Assembly (NCBI GenBank): GCA_964650485.1
Contig: CAZYTX010000042.1
Location: forward strand, 1-33,533
Reading direction: 5' to 3'
From: CAZYTX01 sp964650485
GTDB taxonomy: Bacteria > RBG-13-61-14 > DATKZS01
Length of the DNA stretch: 33,533 nucleotides
The first letter of the stretch is position 1; each line of letters starts with the position of its first letter. The notes below the pieces were generated by a model. It was not told the DNA's origin. It made no database searches and worked only from the letters and a program-made list of their open reading frames with translations. The translations under genes were made by a program, and so were the position numbers. Below, piece after piece: positions 7,596 through 16,567 of this stretch.

Positions 7596-8849
7596 TTAGG
7601 TCTTTTTCCTTTTTCCGGCGCTTTTTTTCCTGGTCTTTGACGCCTTCTTTCCCCGGGCCGCCCGCGCTCTCAGCCTGATGGCGTTCAGTTTTATGAACCC
7701 GGTGGCGTCTTTCTGGTCGTATCCTCCGGCCCGGTCGAAGCTTACCAGGGCCTGGTCGTAGATGCTCTCTTGAGACTTCCTGCCCACCACCATGCAGCTT
7801 CCCTTGTAGAGCTTCAGCCTTGCTGTACCGCTCACGTGCTCCTGGGTGTCGTCTATCAGCGCCTGCAAGGCCTCGCGCTCGGGCGAGTACCAGAAGCCGT
7901 TGTACGCGAGCCTTGCGTATTGGGGCATCAGGCTGTCCTTTAGGAACATGGCCTCGCGGTCAAGGGTGATGGACTCGACCGCCCGGTGGGCCGCGTGGAG
8001 CACGGTCACTCCCGGGGTCTCGTAAACTCCCCTTGACTTCATGCCCACGAACCTGTTCTCCACCATGTCCACCCTTCCCACGCCGTGTCTGCCGGCTGTG
8101 CGGTTGAGCTTTTCGATCAGGGTCACGGGGGCGTACTTCCTGCCGTTTAACTTGACCGGGTTCCCGCTCTTGAACTCGACGGTTACATACTCGGGCCTGG
8201 CCGGGGCCTTCTCCGGGCTCACGGTCATGGTGAACATTGATTCGTCGCAGGGGTTCCACGGGTCCTCGAGCACCCCTCCCTCGCAGCTCACGTGCATGAG
8301 GTTCGCGTCAGAGCTGTAGGGCTTCTCAGCGGTCACGGGCACCGGTATTCCCCTTTCCCTGGCGTACTCGATCATCTGCGGCCGGGAGGATAAGTTCCAG
8401 GCCGGGTCGCGCCAGGGAGCGACAACTCCGAGATCGGGGGCGAGCGCGGCCGCGGTGAGCTCGAACCTCACCTGGTCGTTGCCCTTGCCCGTGGCCCCGT
8501 GTGCGATGCAGGCGGCGCCCTCGGCCAGCGCGGTCTCCACCAGCTTCCTGGCGATCAGCGGCCGGGCAAGTGAGGTGCCCATGAGGTAGAGGTCCTCGTA
8601 GCGCGCATTGGCCCGGAGCGCCGGGAATATGAAGTCGGTTGCGAACTCCTGCCTGGCGTTAATTACGAGCGACTTCCTGGCGCCCGTTTCCGCGGCCTTT
8701 TTCTTTACGCCTGCAAGGTCCTCCCCCTGGCCGAGGTCAATGCAGGCCGCGATCACGTAGAGGTCATGGGTCTCGATCAGCCAGCGAAGTATAACCGAGG
8801 TGTCCAGGCCGCCGGAGTAAGCGAGCACTACTTTCTTTTGTTTTGCCAT
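7596..8849 (-). CDS. argG: argininosuccinate synthase
   Basis: ArgG joins citrulline and aspartate using ATP to form argininosuccinate, the penultimate step of arginine synthesis. The 417-residue protein carries the ATP-pyrophosphatase loop AYSGGLDTS (residues 9-17), the GATGKGNDQVRFE segment and the conserved MHVSCEGG region. I placed the start at 8849, with GGAG 7 nt upstream; an in-frame ATG 18 codons earlier would add residues unlike the family. An oddity is a very basic tail of about 25 residues (Lys/Arg/Ala/Ser) after the normal C terminus. It is the first gene of the four-gene minus-strand cluster. Confidence 0.95.
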   Translation of the reverse strand: MAKQKKVVLAYSGGLDTSVILRWLIETHDLYVIAACIDLGQGEDLAGVKKKAAETGARKSLVINARQEFATDFIFPALRANARYEDLYLMGTSLARPLIARKLVETALAEGAACIAHGATGKGNDQVRFELTAAALAPDLGVVAPWRDPAWNLSSRPQMIEYARERGIPVPVTAEKPYSSDANLMHVSCEGGVLEDPWNPCDESMFTMTVSPEKAPARPEYVTVEFKSGNPVKLNGRKYAPVTLIEKLNRTAGRHGVGRVDMVENRFVGMKSRGVYETPGVTVLHAAHRAVESITLDREAMFLKDSLMPQYARLAYNGFWYSPEREALQALIDDTQEHVSGTARLKLYKGSCMVVGRKSQESIYDQALVSFDRAGGYDQKDATGFIKLNAIRLRARAARGKKASKTRKKSAGKRKKT

Positions 8850-8874
8850 GAATCCGCTCCGCCCAAAGAATGCT

Positions 8875-8903
8875 ATTTTATTTAAGTTTATTTTGCGATG
8901 CAA
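8875..8903 (-). promoter_or_regulatory. possible promoter of the argG-serA-purA cluster
   Basis: On the minus strand a partial -35 TTGCAT (8898-8903) is followed after 17 nt by TAAAAT (8875-8880), which matches five of six -10 bases. It lies in an AT-rich stretch 26 nt upstream of the argG start. The -35 matches only three of six bases, so this is tentative. Confidence 0.35.
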
Positions 8904-8945
8904 ATGTTTGAAAGAGGTGTAAGTTTTAAGGTGTGAGTGAGTTAT

Positions 8946-8995
8946 AAGGTTTGAGGTCCGAGGGGTAGGCCCTCACAACTCACCCCTCAAACCTT
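8946..8995 (-). terminator. large stem-loop after the sulfatase-like gene
   Basis: Perfect 11-bp arms (AAGGTTTGAGG 8946-8956 and CCTCAAACCTT 8985-8995) abut the stop codon of the minus-strand gene at 8996. A smaller GAGGG/CCCTC hairpin lies within the loop. There is no clear U-run, so it may be an RNA-stabilising or factor-dependent end rather than a classical intrinsic terminator. Confidence 0.45.
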
Positions 8996-11101
8996 TTACT
9001 CTTGTTTCTCCCTGGCCTCGTTAAGCGCCTTCATGAGAGCGGGCTCGTTCTCGAGGGACGGCTGCTCCTCGATGGCATCTTCAAGCAGTTCCACCACTTC
9101 GGAGTATTTCTCCTGGGACATGAGGAACTGGGCGTACTCTTGCATGTAGAGCACGCTCTCGTCCTCGATCAGCTCCTCGGCCCGCTTGAACTCGGCCTCG
9201 GCAAGCCCGGGCCTCTGGAGCCTCCGGTAATACGCCGCCATGCCCAGGTGTCCCAGCTCGTTGTTTGTAATAGTAGGGTGTGCGAACTTCTCGCGAGCCT
9301 TCTCCATCTCCCCGAGGTCAAGATATATCCTGCCGATGTAGTAATGGGCAAAGGGATTGCGTTCTCTTAGCTCCAGCGACTTTTCAAAAGCTTCTATCGC
9401 TTTCCTGTATTCGGCCTGAGCGGTCTCGAAGTCCTTTTCGCTCCTTGCGATGCCGCCCATCCTGATGTAGACCGAGCCGATCTTGTTGTAGCCCACGTGT
9501 GTCTCCTCGATGGTGTCGAAGTAATGGCGGTAGGCTTCCAGGGCCTCCTGGTTCCTGCCCAGTCCGAAGAGTGCATCCGCCCGGTTCTGGAGGGCCTGCG
9601 GGTTCTCAGGGTCTTTCTCCAGGGCCTTCTCGCTCATCTCCAGCAGGTTCTTGAACTTGGATGCGGCCAGGGCGCTGTTTGCGTTCATGAGCAGTTGCAT
9701 CACGTCCTTGTAGTCCTTGGGGTCCTTTTCAAGCGCCTTTTCCGGGTCGCCCTTGTGACTTCCCACGATATAGCCCAGTGCTTCCAGTTGCTTCTGGAGC
9801 TCCGGGGACACGTCGGCCTCCATGGTGTCCAGCCTGGCCTTGCCGTACCTGTTCTCCATCTCCTCCAGCCTGCTCCGCAACTGTGCCGCGATCTTCTTTT
9901 CCTCTTCGGCTATGTTGTGCAGCTCTCCGGGGTCCTCTTCAAGGTCGTACAGCTCCGGGGTGGGGGCCTTGATGTACTTGTAATTCTCTCCCACGATGCC
10001 CGCCAGTGGAGACCAGTTGTAATGCAGGAAGGCCCACTTGGATTCGAGGAAGGCGAACCTCTCCACCCCCGAAGGGTGGGGATTGGCCTCGATTATGCTC
10101 CGCAGGCTCTTGCCCTCGACCTCGTTCGGCGTCCTCTCGATGCCAAGATAATCGAGCACCGTGGGCATTATATCCATCTGGCTGGCCACGGTTTTGATCC
10201 TGCGCCCGGGGTCCTTTACACCGGGGATGCGCATGATCAGGGGCACGTGCTGGGTGGACTCGTAAATGAAGGTGGCGTGGGTCCTCTCCTCGTGGTCGCC
10301 CAGTCCCTCGCCGTGGTCCCCCACCGCTATGATGAGAGTGTTGTCGTATATTCCGGCCTCGATCAGCTTGTTGATGACCCTCTTTATCTGCGCGTCCATG
10401 AAGGCTATCTCCGCGTCGTAGAGGTTCCGGTAAAGTGCCCTGTAACTCTCGGGGGGTTCATACTGGGCATGGGGGTCGTAGTAATGCACCCACAGGAAGA
10501 AGGGCTTGCGGGTGTTTTCATCCAGCCACTCGAGGGACGCGTCCGTGACCACGTCCGCCTTCCGCTCGGCCACCAGCGCGCTTCTCTCCACCTGGGGCTC
10601 GATGTCCTCCTCGTCCCAGTGGTCAAAGCCCTGGTCAAGGTTGAACACCTTTTTCAGGACCGCGGCGCTTATGAAGGCCGCGGTGTTGTATCCGGCTTCT
10701 TTCAATACCTCAGCCATGGTCTCGAGCTTTGGCGGGACCCGGTAGCCGCCGTTGTCCGCCACCCCGTGATACAAGGGCACGGTGCCGCTCAGGATGGAGG
10801 TGTGCGCCGGCAGGGTGAGAGGCACGTGGCTGTAAGCCCTCTCGAAGAGCACCCCTTCCCTGGCCAGCCTGTTCAGCGCCGGCGTCTCCACCATGTTGTG
10901 TCCGTAGCAACGGATATGGTCGGCCCGGGTGGTGTCCAGTGTGAGCAGGAGCACGTTCAACCTGGACGAGCGCTCGCACCCCGTGCCGGCTGCCAGGCTC
11001 CAGAGAAGAGCCGCGCCCCCGACGCACCATACAACCAGAAGCGCGCCTGTAATGCCGGACCCGGATTTGCGGATGAATTCCCTCATCAGTCCCCTGGACA
11101 T
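8996..11101 (-). CDS. membrane-anchored sulfatase-fold hydrolase with TPR tail
   Basis: The 701-residue protein has an N-terminal membrane anchor (about residues 17-38), an alkaline-phosphatase-superfamily 'sulfatase' domain (about 47-430) and tetratricopeptide-like helical repeats (about 470-695). Metal-binding features include LDTTRADH near Asp56 and the later GDHGEGLGDH. At the nucleophile position the sequence is PLTLPAH, with Thr96 where true sulfatases have a Cys or Ser of the C/S-x-P-x-R motif. It is therefore unlikely to be matured to formylglycine, and may be a phospho- or phosphono-transferase/hydrolase. The catalytic domain probably faces the periplasm. The TPRs suggest docking to a partner. 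Substrate is unknown. Confidence 0.8.
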   Translation of the reverse strand: MSRGLMREFIRKSGSGITGALLVVWCVGGAALLWSLAAGTGCERSSRLNVLLLTLDTTRADHIRCYGHNMVETPALNRLAREGVLFERAYSHVPLTLPAHTSILSGTVPLYHGVADNGGYRVPPKLETMAEVLKEAGYNTAAFISAAVLKKVFNLDQGFDHWDEEDIEPQVERSALVAERKADVVTDASLEWLDENTRKPFFLWVHYYDPHAQYEPPESYRALYRNLYDAEIAFMDAQIKRVINKLIEAGIYDNTLIIAVGDHGEGLGDHEERTHATFIYESTQHVPLIMRIPGVKDPGRRIKTVASQMDIMPTVLDYLGIERTPNEVEGKSLRSIIEANPHPSGVERFAFLESKWAFLHYNWSPLAGIVGENYKYIKAPTPELYDLEEDPGELHNIAEEEKKIAAQLRSRLEEMENRYGKARLDTMEADVSPELQKQLEALGYIVGSHKGDPEKALEKDPKDYKDVMQLLMNANSALAASKFKNLLEMSEKALEKDPENPQALQNRADALFGLGRNQEALEAYRHYFDTIEETHVGYNKIGSVYIRMGGIARSEKDFETAQAEYRKAIEAFEKSLELRERNPFAHYYIGRIYLDLGEMEKAREKFAHPTITNNELGHLGMAAYYRRLQRPGLAEAEFKRAEELIEDESVLYMQEYAQFLMSQEKYSEVVELLEDAIEEQPSLENEPALMKALNEAREKQE

Positions 11102-11217
11102 AGATTCTTTCCCGTCCGAATAGTTATTATCACAGATAAAAACGGACTTTCAACGGGTCCGGTTGAATTTTCCAGGGCCTTAAGAGCTCTTAAGTTCCGC
11201 GGACCTGCCAATGTACG

Positions 11218-12366
11218 CTATATTCCTTTCTTTATTATGTCCCTTGCTATAAGCCGCGTCTGTATCTGGTTGGTCCCGCCTCCGATCTCCCCCAGCTTGG
11301 CGTCTCGGAAGTATCGCTCCACGTTGTACTCCTTTATGTAGCCGTATCCTCCGTGAATCTGCACCGCGTCGGAGGCGGCCTTTACCGCTGCCCGGGAAGC
11401 AAACAGCTTTATCATGGCGGCCTCCCGCGTTATGTCACTGCCTTCCTGGGCCATGTTCACCGTGTGATAGCAATAGGTGCGCGATATCTCTAGGTTCATG
11501 GCCATTTCCGCTATCATTTTTTGTACCAACTGAAAGTCGCCGATGGGCCGGCCGAACTGCTTCCTCTCCTTTACGTACCGGGTGCATATCTCCAGGCACG
11601 CCTGCATGATGCCGATGCTGGTGGATGCCCCCATGCTCCGCTCCGCGTTCAGCGTCAAAAACATCTCCCGGAACCCGTCCCCTTCGGTTCCCAGAAGATT
11701 TTTCTCGGGCACGGCTACGTCTTCCATGAACACCTCGGAGAGCTGTGAGCAGCGCATGCCCATCTTGTCGAACTTGTTTCCCACCTGTAGTCCGTCCATG
11801 TCCCGCTCCAGTATAAGCTGCACTCCCCCTTGAGCGCGCTGGGTCCCCGGGAGCCGGGCCACCAGTATGAAGTAGTCGGCAACAGGGCCGTTGGTAATAA
11901 ATGTCTTGGAGCCGTTACATACGTAATAGCCTTTCTCCGGCCTGGCAATGGTTGACAGGGCCAGGGAGTCGGAGCCGGCCTCGGGCTCGGTCAGCATCCA
12001 GCTTGCAAGCTTGGCCCCGCTTATCACCTCGGGCAGGTAGCGCCTCTTCTGATCCTCGGTGCCAAGCATCTCCACCGAGTGCACGAAGTTCAGCGAGCAA
12101 ACGTTGAGGCTCACGGCAAGGCCGGGCGCACCCCGGGCGACCTCCTCCTTGATGATGGCCGTGGAAAGCAGATCAGCGCCGGCGCCCCCGTAGTCCGGGG
12201 AGGCCGTAGGCCCGATAAAGCCGAGGCCCCCCATCTTCCGGTACTGCTCCATGGGGAACTCGTTGTTTTCATCCAGCCTGGCGGCGACCGGCATGATCTC
12301 ATTGTCAATAAACCTTCTCACCTGTTCTCGCAGGGCCTCGTGATCGCTGGTAAGATACGGATACAT
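11218..12366 (-). CDS. acyl-CoA dehydrogenase
   Basis: This FAD enzyme oxidises an acyl-CoA to the 2-enoyl-CoA and passes electrons to ETF. The 382-residue protein has the family signature WMLTEPEAGSDS (123-134), the GSKTFITNG segment and the C-terminal QIHGGYGY and GGGTNQIQ motifs. The position that holds the catalytic Glu in short- and medium-chain enzymes is Gly here, while Glu242 in NAERSMG aligns with the alternative base of isovaleryl- and long-chain enzymes. A branched- or long-chain substrate is thus more likely, as inference. The start at 12366 has an excellent AAAGGAG 6 nt upstream; an ATG eight codons earlier lacks one. Confidence 0.9.
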   Translation of the reverse strand: MYPYLTSDHEALREQVRRFIDNEIMPVAARLDENNEFPMEQYRKMGGLGFIGPTASPDYGGAGADLLSTAIIKEEVARGAPGLAVSLNVCSLNFVHSVEMLGTEDQKRRYLPEVISGAKLASWMLTEPEAGSDSLALSTIARPEKGYYVCNGSKTFITNGPVADYFILVARLPGTQRAQGGVQLILERDMDGLQVGNKFDKMGMRCSQLSEVFMEDVAVPEKNLLGTEGDGFREMFLTLNAERSMGASTSIGIMQACLEICTRYVKERKQFGRPIGDFQLVQKMIAEMAMNLEISRTYCYHTVNMAQEGSDITREAAMIKLFASRAAVKAASDAVQIHGGYGYIKEYNVERYFRDAKLGEIGGGTNQIQTRLIARDIIKKGI

Positions 12367-12455
12367 GGCGAGCTCCTTTCCTGGCGCCATAATTACTTAA
12401 CCCTTTATTTTTATCACAAAGATGCCCTCTGCACGAACCTTTTATTAATCACGGC

Positions 12456-12484
12456 TTGCAGGCAAGGGGGGCATGGGTTATATT
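12456..12484 (+). promoter_or_regulatory. possible promoter of the dapA-like gene
   Basis: TTGCAG (12456-12461) and TATATT (12479-12484) are 17 nt apart in the divergent gap between the acyl-CoA dehydrogenase and the dapA-like gene. The -10 matches five of six bases but the -35 only three. The start codon follows 41 nt downstream of the -10. Confidence 0.4.
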
Positions 12485-12525
12485 TCCGGCGGACGTACAC
12501 CGAGCTTTTAGCTTTGGGGGAGGAG

Positions 12526-13500
12526 ATGGAAAATCCCGAGCTACAGGGAATCATGGGCATCGTGCCCACCCCTCTTACAGATGACGGCGACGTTGACGAG
12601 AGCGGGCTCTCGCACCTGATCGAGCACTGCGTTGACAGCGGCCTGCACGGGGCGGTGGTGCTGGGCTCGGACGGCGACTTCCCCTTCCTCACCTGCGAGC
12701 AGAAGCGGACGGTCATCAGGACGGCGTGCGAGGCTGGCGCGAAAAAGATCCCTGTCATCACCGGGGCCACCGCCTTCGGCACCAGGGAAGCGGTGGAGTA
12801 CGCCCGCCTGGCCGGGGATGCGGGGTGTCAGGCGGTGCTGGCCGCGCTTCCCATGTACTGGCGGCTGGGGCTCGAAGAGATAAAGCTTCATTTCAAAGAG
12901 CTGGCAAACCAGGGCGGGCTGCCCATAATATTCTATCACTTCCCCGAGACCACCTCCACGGTGCTCTCCCCCGAGGAGATAGCCCAGGTGACCGCGCTTT
13001 CGGGGGTGCACGGGGCCAAGATAACGGTTATGAACAGGTCATTCTTAAAGAGGATCATAAAGCTCACCCGCACCGGCCTTTCCGCGGTGTTCGCCGGCAG
13101 CTCGTTCATGATGAGGCACACCTTGAAGAACGGGGGCGCGGGTGTGCTGTGCCCGCTTCCCCTGATAGCGCCCGAGGACTGCCTGGCCCTGTACAATGCC
13201 ATGGACCAGGGCGAGATGGACAAGGCCCAGGACTTGCAAGACCATCTACTGGGTGCGCTGCCAATTATGACCGAGCTCGACTACGCTCCATCCGTGAGCA
13301 TCCCCTACTTCAAGGCCATGGCGGCAAAGCCATATACGGGCCCGCCTGAAAGGCCGTCATCAACCGTGGCACTGGTAAAGGAAGCGCTCAGGTTGCAGGG
13401 GCATCCCGTAACCTCGGTCGTTCCCGGGCCTTGCCCGCCCATAACGCGGGAGCAGAGCGACCTGGTAAAGAAGACCCTCGAGGCCCAGGGCTGGCTCTGA
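12526..13500 (+). CDS. DapA/NanA-family class I aldolase
   Basis: This is a TIM-barrel lyase of the dihydrodipicolinate synthase / N-acetylneuraminate lyase family, which uses a lysine Schiff base with pyruvate or a related 2-oxo acid. The 324-residue product contains the Schiff-base Lys165 (GAKIT) and the catalytic Tyr137 (IIFYHFP). The loop that reads GTTGE in true DapA is GSDGD here (residues 47-51), and the protein is about 30 residues longer than DapA, so lysine synthesis is not assured. I chose the ATG at 12526 because the similarity begins there (GIVPTPLT) and a purine-rich GGGGGAGGAG precedes it; a TTG four codons upstream is possible. It leads a run with DUF4911, tldD and resB. Confidence 0.85.
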   Translation: MENPELQGIMGIVPTPLTDDGDVDESGLSHLIEHCVDSGLHGAVVLGSDGDFPFLTCEQKRTVIRTACEAGAKKIPVITGATAFGTREAVEYARLAGDAGCQAVLAALPMYWRLGLEEIKLHFKELANQGGLPIIFYHFPETTSTVLSPEEIAQVTALSGVHGAKITVMNRSFLKRIIKLTRTGLSAVFAGSSFMMRHTLKNGGAGVLCPLPLIAPEDCLALYNAMDQGEMDKAQDLQDHLLGALPIMTELDYAPSVSIPYFKAMAAKPYTGPPERPSSTVALVKEALRLQGHPVTSVVPGPCPPITREQSDLVKKTLEAQGWL

Positions 13501-13519
13501 TAAAAGCGTAAAGCCTTAG

Positions 13520-13786
13520 ATGGAAGACAAGCTTAAAGACCTGTGGTACCTGAAGCTTCCCAGCAGGCACATGGCGGAGCTGATATTTATTGTGGAGGCC
13601 TACGAGGGGATGGCCGTCTGCAGGGTGCTTGACAAGGAGCAGGGGGTGATCGAGCTACTGGTGGCCCCCGACCGCGAGAGCGAGCTTGAGACGGTGCTGG
13701 GTGGTTTGCGCGGAAGGTTCGAATGGGAGCGGGTGGAAAGGCCCCCCGGGGTAAAAAGCATTGCAGACGATATTGAGAGCGATTGA
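13520..13786 (+). CDS. DUF4911-like protein
   Basis: The 88-residue soluble protein has alternating strand and helix segments and includes IFIVEAYEGMAVCRV and IELLVAPDRESEL. The pattern matches DUF4911 as I remember it, a small family of unknown function in deltaproteobacterial genomes. It begins 19 nt after the dapA-like gene and ends 30 nt before tldD, so it is probably in the same transcript. The ACT-like alternation of strands and helices might suggest a small ligand-binding or regulatory fold, but no binding residues can be assigned. The ribosome-binding site is weak. Confidence 0.65.
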   Translation: MEDKLKDLWYLKLPSRHMAELIFIVEAYEGMAVCRVLDKEQGVIELLVAPDRESELETVLGGLRGRFEWERVERPPGVKSIADDIESD

Positions 13787-13816
13787 GATAATAGTAATTC
13801 ACCGCGGAGGAAGCTG

Positions 13817-15223
13817 ATGCAAGAGGATGAGCTGCTTTCAGGTGTGGAGGTCGAGGGAGTGTTGAAGCGCGCCCTGGAGAGGGGTGGCGAGCTTGCGGAC
13901 CTGTTCGCCGAGGAGAAGAGCTCCACCCTGATCGAGGTCGAGGACCAGCGGGTGGAGCGGCTGATACAGGGAAGGCGCTCGGGCTCGGGTGTGCGCGTGA
14001 TCCACGACCACCGGACCTCGTACAGCTTCGCGGACCTTATAAACAAGAGTTCGCTTACGGAATGCGCGCAAACCGCTTCCACCGCGATAAAGAAGGGGGG
14101 AGAGCAAAAGCCGGTCCCTGTTGGAAAAGGGTGGAGCGCACACCTCTTGCCTGCGAAGACTCCTCCCCGAGAAAAGGATGTCTCTTGCAAGCTGGACCTG
14201 GTGTGGAAGGCAGAGGCGGCCGCCCGCAAGGCCGACCCCAGGATCGTGCAGGTCAGAGTGCTATACATGGACCAGGTGCGCAGGACCGCGGTGGCTGACA
14301 GCCAGGGGCTCATGGCATCGGACAATGTCACCTACATTTTATTATACGTGATCGCCATTGCAGGGGACCACTCCGGCATACAGATGGCTCACGAGTCGCT
14401 GGGGGGAACGGGCGGTCTCGAGGTTTTCAATGAGCGCGGTCCCGAGGAGGTAGCTTCAGCCGCGGCCAGTAGGGCGCTGCAAAACCTCGATGCGAGGCCG
14501 GCTCCTGCCGGGAGCATGCCGGTGGTGCTTGCTTCCGAGGCCGGCGGCACCATGATACACGAGGCAGTGGGCCACGGCCTGGAGGCCGACCTTGCAGAGC
14601 AGGGGATGAGCGTGTACGCGGGCAAGGCGGGCCAGCAGGTGGCCTCGCCTCTCGTCACCGTGCTGGACGACGCCACCGTGCCCGGATGGCGCGGTTCCTT
14701 CTCCATTGACGACGAGGGCACTCCCGCCCAGAAGACCGTGCTGGTGGAGGAAGGGGTATTGAAAGGGTACATGTACGACCGGAGGCTCGCGGCAAAGACG
14801 GGGAAAAAGAGCACGGGCAATGGAAGGCGCGAGTCATACGCCCACCCGCCCATAGTGAGAATGACAAACACCATGATAGCTCCCGGCAGTACCGACCCCG
14901 GAGGCATCGTAAGGTCCGTGGACAAGGGCCTCCTGGTAAAGCGCATGGGAGGAGGCGAGGTCAACACTGTAAACGGCGACTTCGTGTTCGAGGTGGAGGA
15001 AGGCCACCTGATCGAGAAGGGAGAACAGGGGGACCCGGTGAGAGGGGCGACATTGACCGGCAACGGCCCCCGGGTGCTGATGGAGATAGACATGGTGGGT
15101 AATGACCTGGGCACGGCCATCGGCACCTGCGGAAAGGACGGCCAGGGTGTGCCGGTGGCCGACGCACAGCCCACGGTCCGCATCCCCGAGATAGTGGTGG
15201 GAGGAAGGATCGTAAAGGATTGA
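13817..15223 (+). CDS. tldD: TldD-family metalloprotease
   Basis: TldD pairs with TldE (PmbA) to degrade small or unfolded peptides, as in microcin B17 maturation and CcdA turnover. The 468-residue length fits. The zinc site HEAVGH is at residues 248-253, followed by GLEAD, and the C-terminal strands typical of TldD (RMGGGEVN, VRGATLTGNGP) are present. GGAGG precedes the ATG at a good distance. No tldE/pmbA partner is found in this window, so it must lie elsewhere or be absent. The stop codon overlaps the TTG start of resB, indicating coupled translation. Confidence 0.93.
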   Translation: MQEDELLSGVEVEGVLKRALERGGELADLFAEEKSSTLIEVEDQRVERLIQGRRSGSGVRVIHDHRTSYSFADLINKSSLTECAQTASTAIKKGGEQKPVPVGKGWSAHLLPAKTPPREKDVSCKLDLVWKAEAAARKADPRIVQVRVLYMDQVRRTAVADSQGLMASDNVTYILLYVIAIAGDHSGIQMAHESLGGTGGLEVFNERGPEEVASAAASRALQNLDARPAPAGSMPVVLASEAGGTMIHEAVGHGLEADLAEQGMSVYAGKAGQQVASPLVTVLDDATVPGWRGSFSIDDEGTPAQKTVLVEEGVLKGYMYDRRLAAKTGKKSTGNGRRESYAHPPIVRMTNTMIAPGSTDPGGIVRSVDKGLLVKRMGGGEVNTVNGDFVFEVEEGHLIEKGEQGDPVRGATLTGNGPRVLMEIDMVGNDLGTAIGTCGKDGQGVPVADAQPTVRIPEIVVGGRIVKD

Positions 15224-16545
15224 CGCAAGAGCGGGAAAAGGACACGGCAAGCAGGGTCATAGCCCTGTTCGCCTCTGCCAGGCTCACGCTGGTGCTGCTG
15301 TCAGCCATTGCTGTGCTCTCCTTCCTGGGGGTCACCGGCTGGCTGGGACTGGGAGACGTGTACCACGAAAAGTTCTTCCAGCTTCTTCTCGGGCTTCTTT
15401 TCACCAACCTCCTGGTATGCACCGTGGAGAGGCTGCCGGCACAGGTGAAAAAGTTCAGCATGGACAAGGGGACCGAGGCCCCCCCGCCCCCCAGGGAGCC
15501 GGACTATGTAATCCAGACGAAGCTGAAAAGCGCGGAACAAGCGATATCCATGGCCGAGGAGCTGGCTTTTAAGAAGAGGGGCAAGCTCCCCCGCCGCGAA
15601 ATCACCTTAAAGCACGGAGAAAAGAGCGGGCCCTCCCTGGTTTCGTTCTGCTCCAGCGGGCGAATGAGCCTGCTTGGCCCGCCGGTAACGCATCTCGGCA
15701 TCCTGGTTATTCTCATCGGGGCCATCATGGGCAGCATGTGGCCTTTCAGCGCCTTCATCTACATGAGGCCGGGACAGAAGAGCGACACGGCGCTTTCCAT
15801 GCAGAACCAGGCCGAGGTTCAACTGGGCTTTACCATCTCCTGCAACGACTTCGAGATAAAATATTACGATGACACCAAGGCGCCCGCGGACTACATCTGC
15901 GACCTCTCCATACTGGACCAGGGCCGGGAGGTCGCCCGCAAGGTCATCGAGGTCAACAAGCCGCTTTATTACAAGGGCTTTGGCATATACCAGAGCTCGT
16001 ACAAGCTCGAGCCGCTGATAAGGCTCACCGCCCGCAATGTGGAGCAGGGGGACACTGTAAGCAAAACGCTCATGCTGGAAGAGCCCTGGACCCTTGCGGG
16101 CACGTCTGTTACATTCGTGGCAATGGACTTTGAGAAGGAGGCCGTGGGCATGGGCAGGAGGCTCGGGCCAAAGCTTACGGTGTGGCGCTTTATTAACGAC
16201 AAGTTCGGGGGAGAGATAAAGCTGTTCGAGATGTTCCCGGACTTCGACAAGTCGAGAGAAGGGGAGTACACGCTCTCATTCACCACGAAAGAGTCCCGCC
16301 TGAAGACCGGGCTCAAGATAATAAAGGACCCCGGAGTGCCGGTGGTATGGGCCGGGTTTGCAGTGCTGGTGCTGGGAGCGATGCAGAGCCTGTTCATATA
16401 TCACCGCCGTGTCTGGCTGGTGGCCAGGGAGGTCGAGGCTGGGGTCGAGCTCGGACTTGTCGGCCGCACCAAAAAGGCCCGGGGCATGTTCAATGCTCGC
16501 CTCCGGCAAATGGCGGAGAAGCTGAAAGACGGCCTCGGGGCCTGA
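15220..16545 (+). CDS. resB: ResB-like cytochrome c biogenesis protein
   Basis: ResB (Ccs1) works with a CcsA/ResC-type protein in System II cytochrome c maturation, moving and attaching haem at the outer face of the inner membrane. The 441-residue protein shows the family plan: two N-terminal membrane helices (about 17-38 and 48-68), a third near 152-172, a large extracytoplasmic domain and a last helix around 370-390, then a short cytoplasmic tail. KPLYYKGFGIYQSSY is a characteristic ResB segment. Start is at TTG 15220, overlapping the tldD stop by 4 nt, with purine-rich sequence upstream. The ResC partner is not in this window. Confidence 0.88.
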   Translation: MTQEREKDTASRVIALFASARLTLVLLSAIAVLSFLGVTGWLGLGDVYHEKFFQLLLGLLFTNLLVCTVERLPAQVKKFSMDKGTEAPPPPREPDYVIQTKLKSAEQAISMAEELAFKKRGKLPRREITLKHGEKSGPSLVSFCSSGRMSLLGPPVTHLGILVILIGAIMGSMWPFSAFIYMRPGQKSDTALSMQNQAEVQLGFTISCNDFEIKYYDDTKAPADYICDLSILDQGREVARKVIEVNKPLYYKGFGIYQSSYKLEPLIRLTARNVEQGDTVSKTLMLEEPWTLAGTSVTFVAMDFEKEAVGMGRRLGPKLTVWRFINDKFGGEIKLFEMFPDFDKSREGEYTLSFTTKESRLKTGLKIIKDPGVPVVWAGFAVLVLGAMQSLFIYHRRVWLVAREVEAGVELGLVGRTKKARGMFNARLRQMAEKLKDGLGA

Positions 16546-16567
16546 GTAGAACCGGGACAGGGAATGG

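Noticed and set aside
9497..11341. A 614-codon open frame on the plus strand opposite the sulfatase-like gene
   Set aside because: It is the antisense of a well-supported gene, has no family-like motifs, and long antisense frames are expected in GC-rich coding DNA. The same applies to long frames opposite serA (4641-5588), selB (19066-20364) and the propeller gene (29509-30492).
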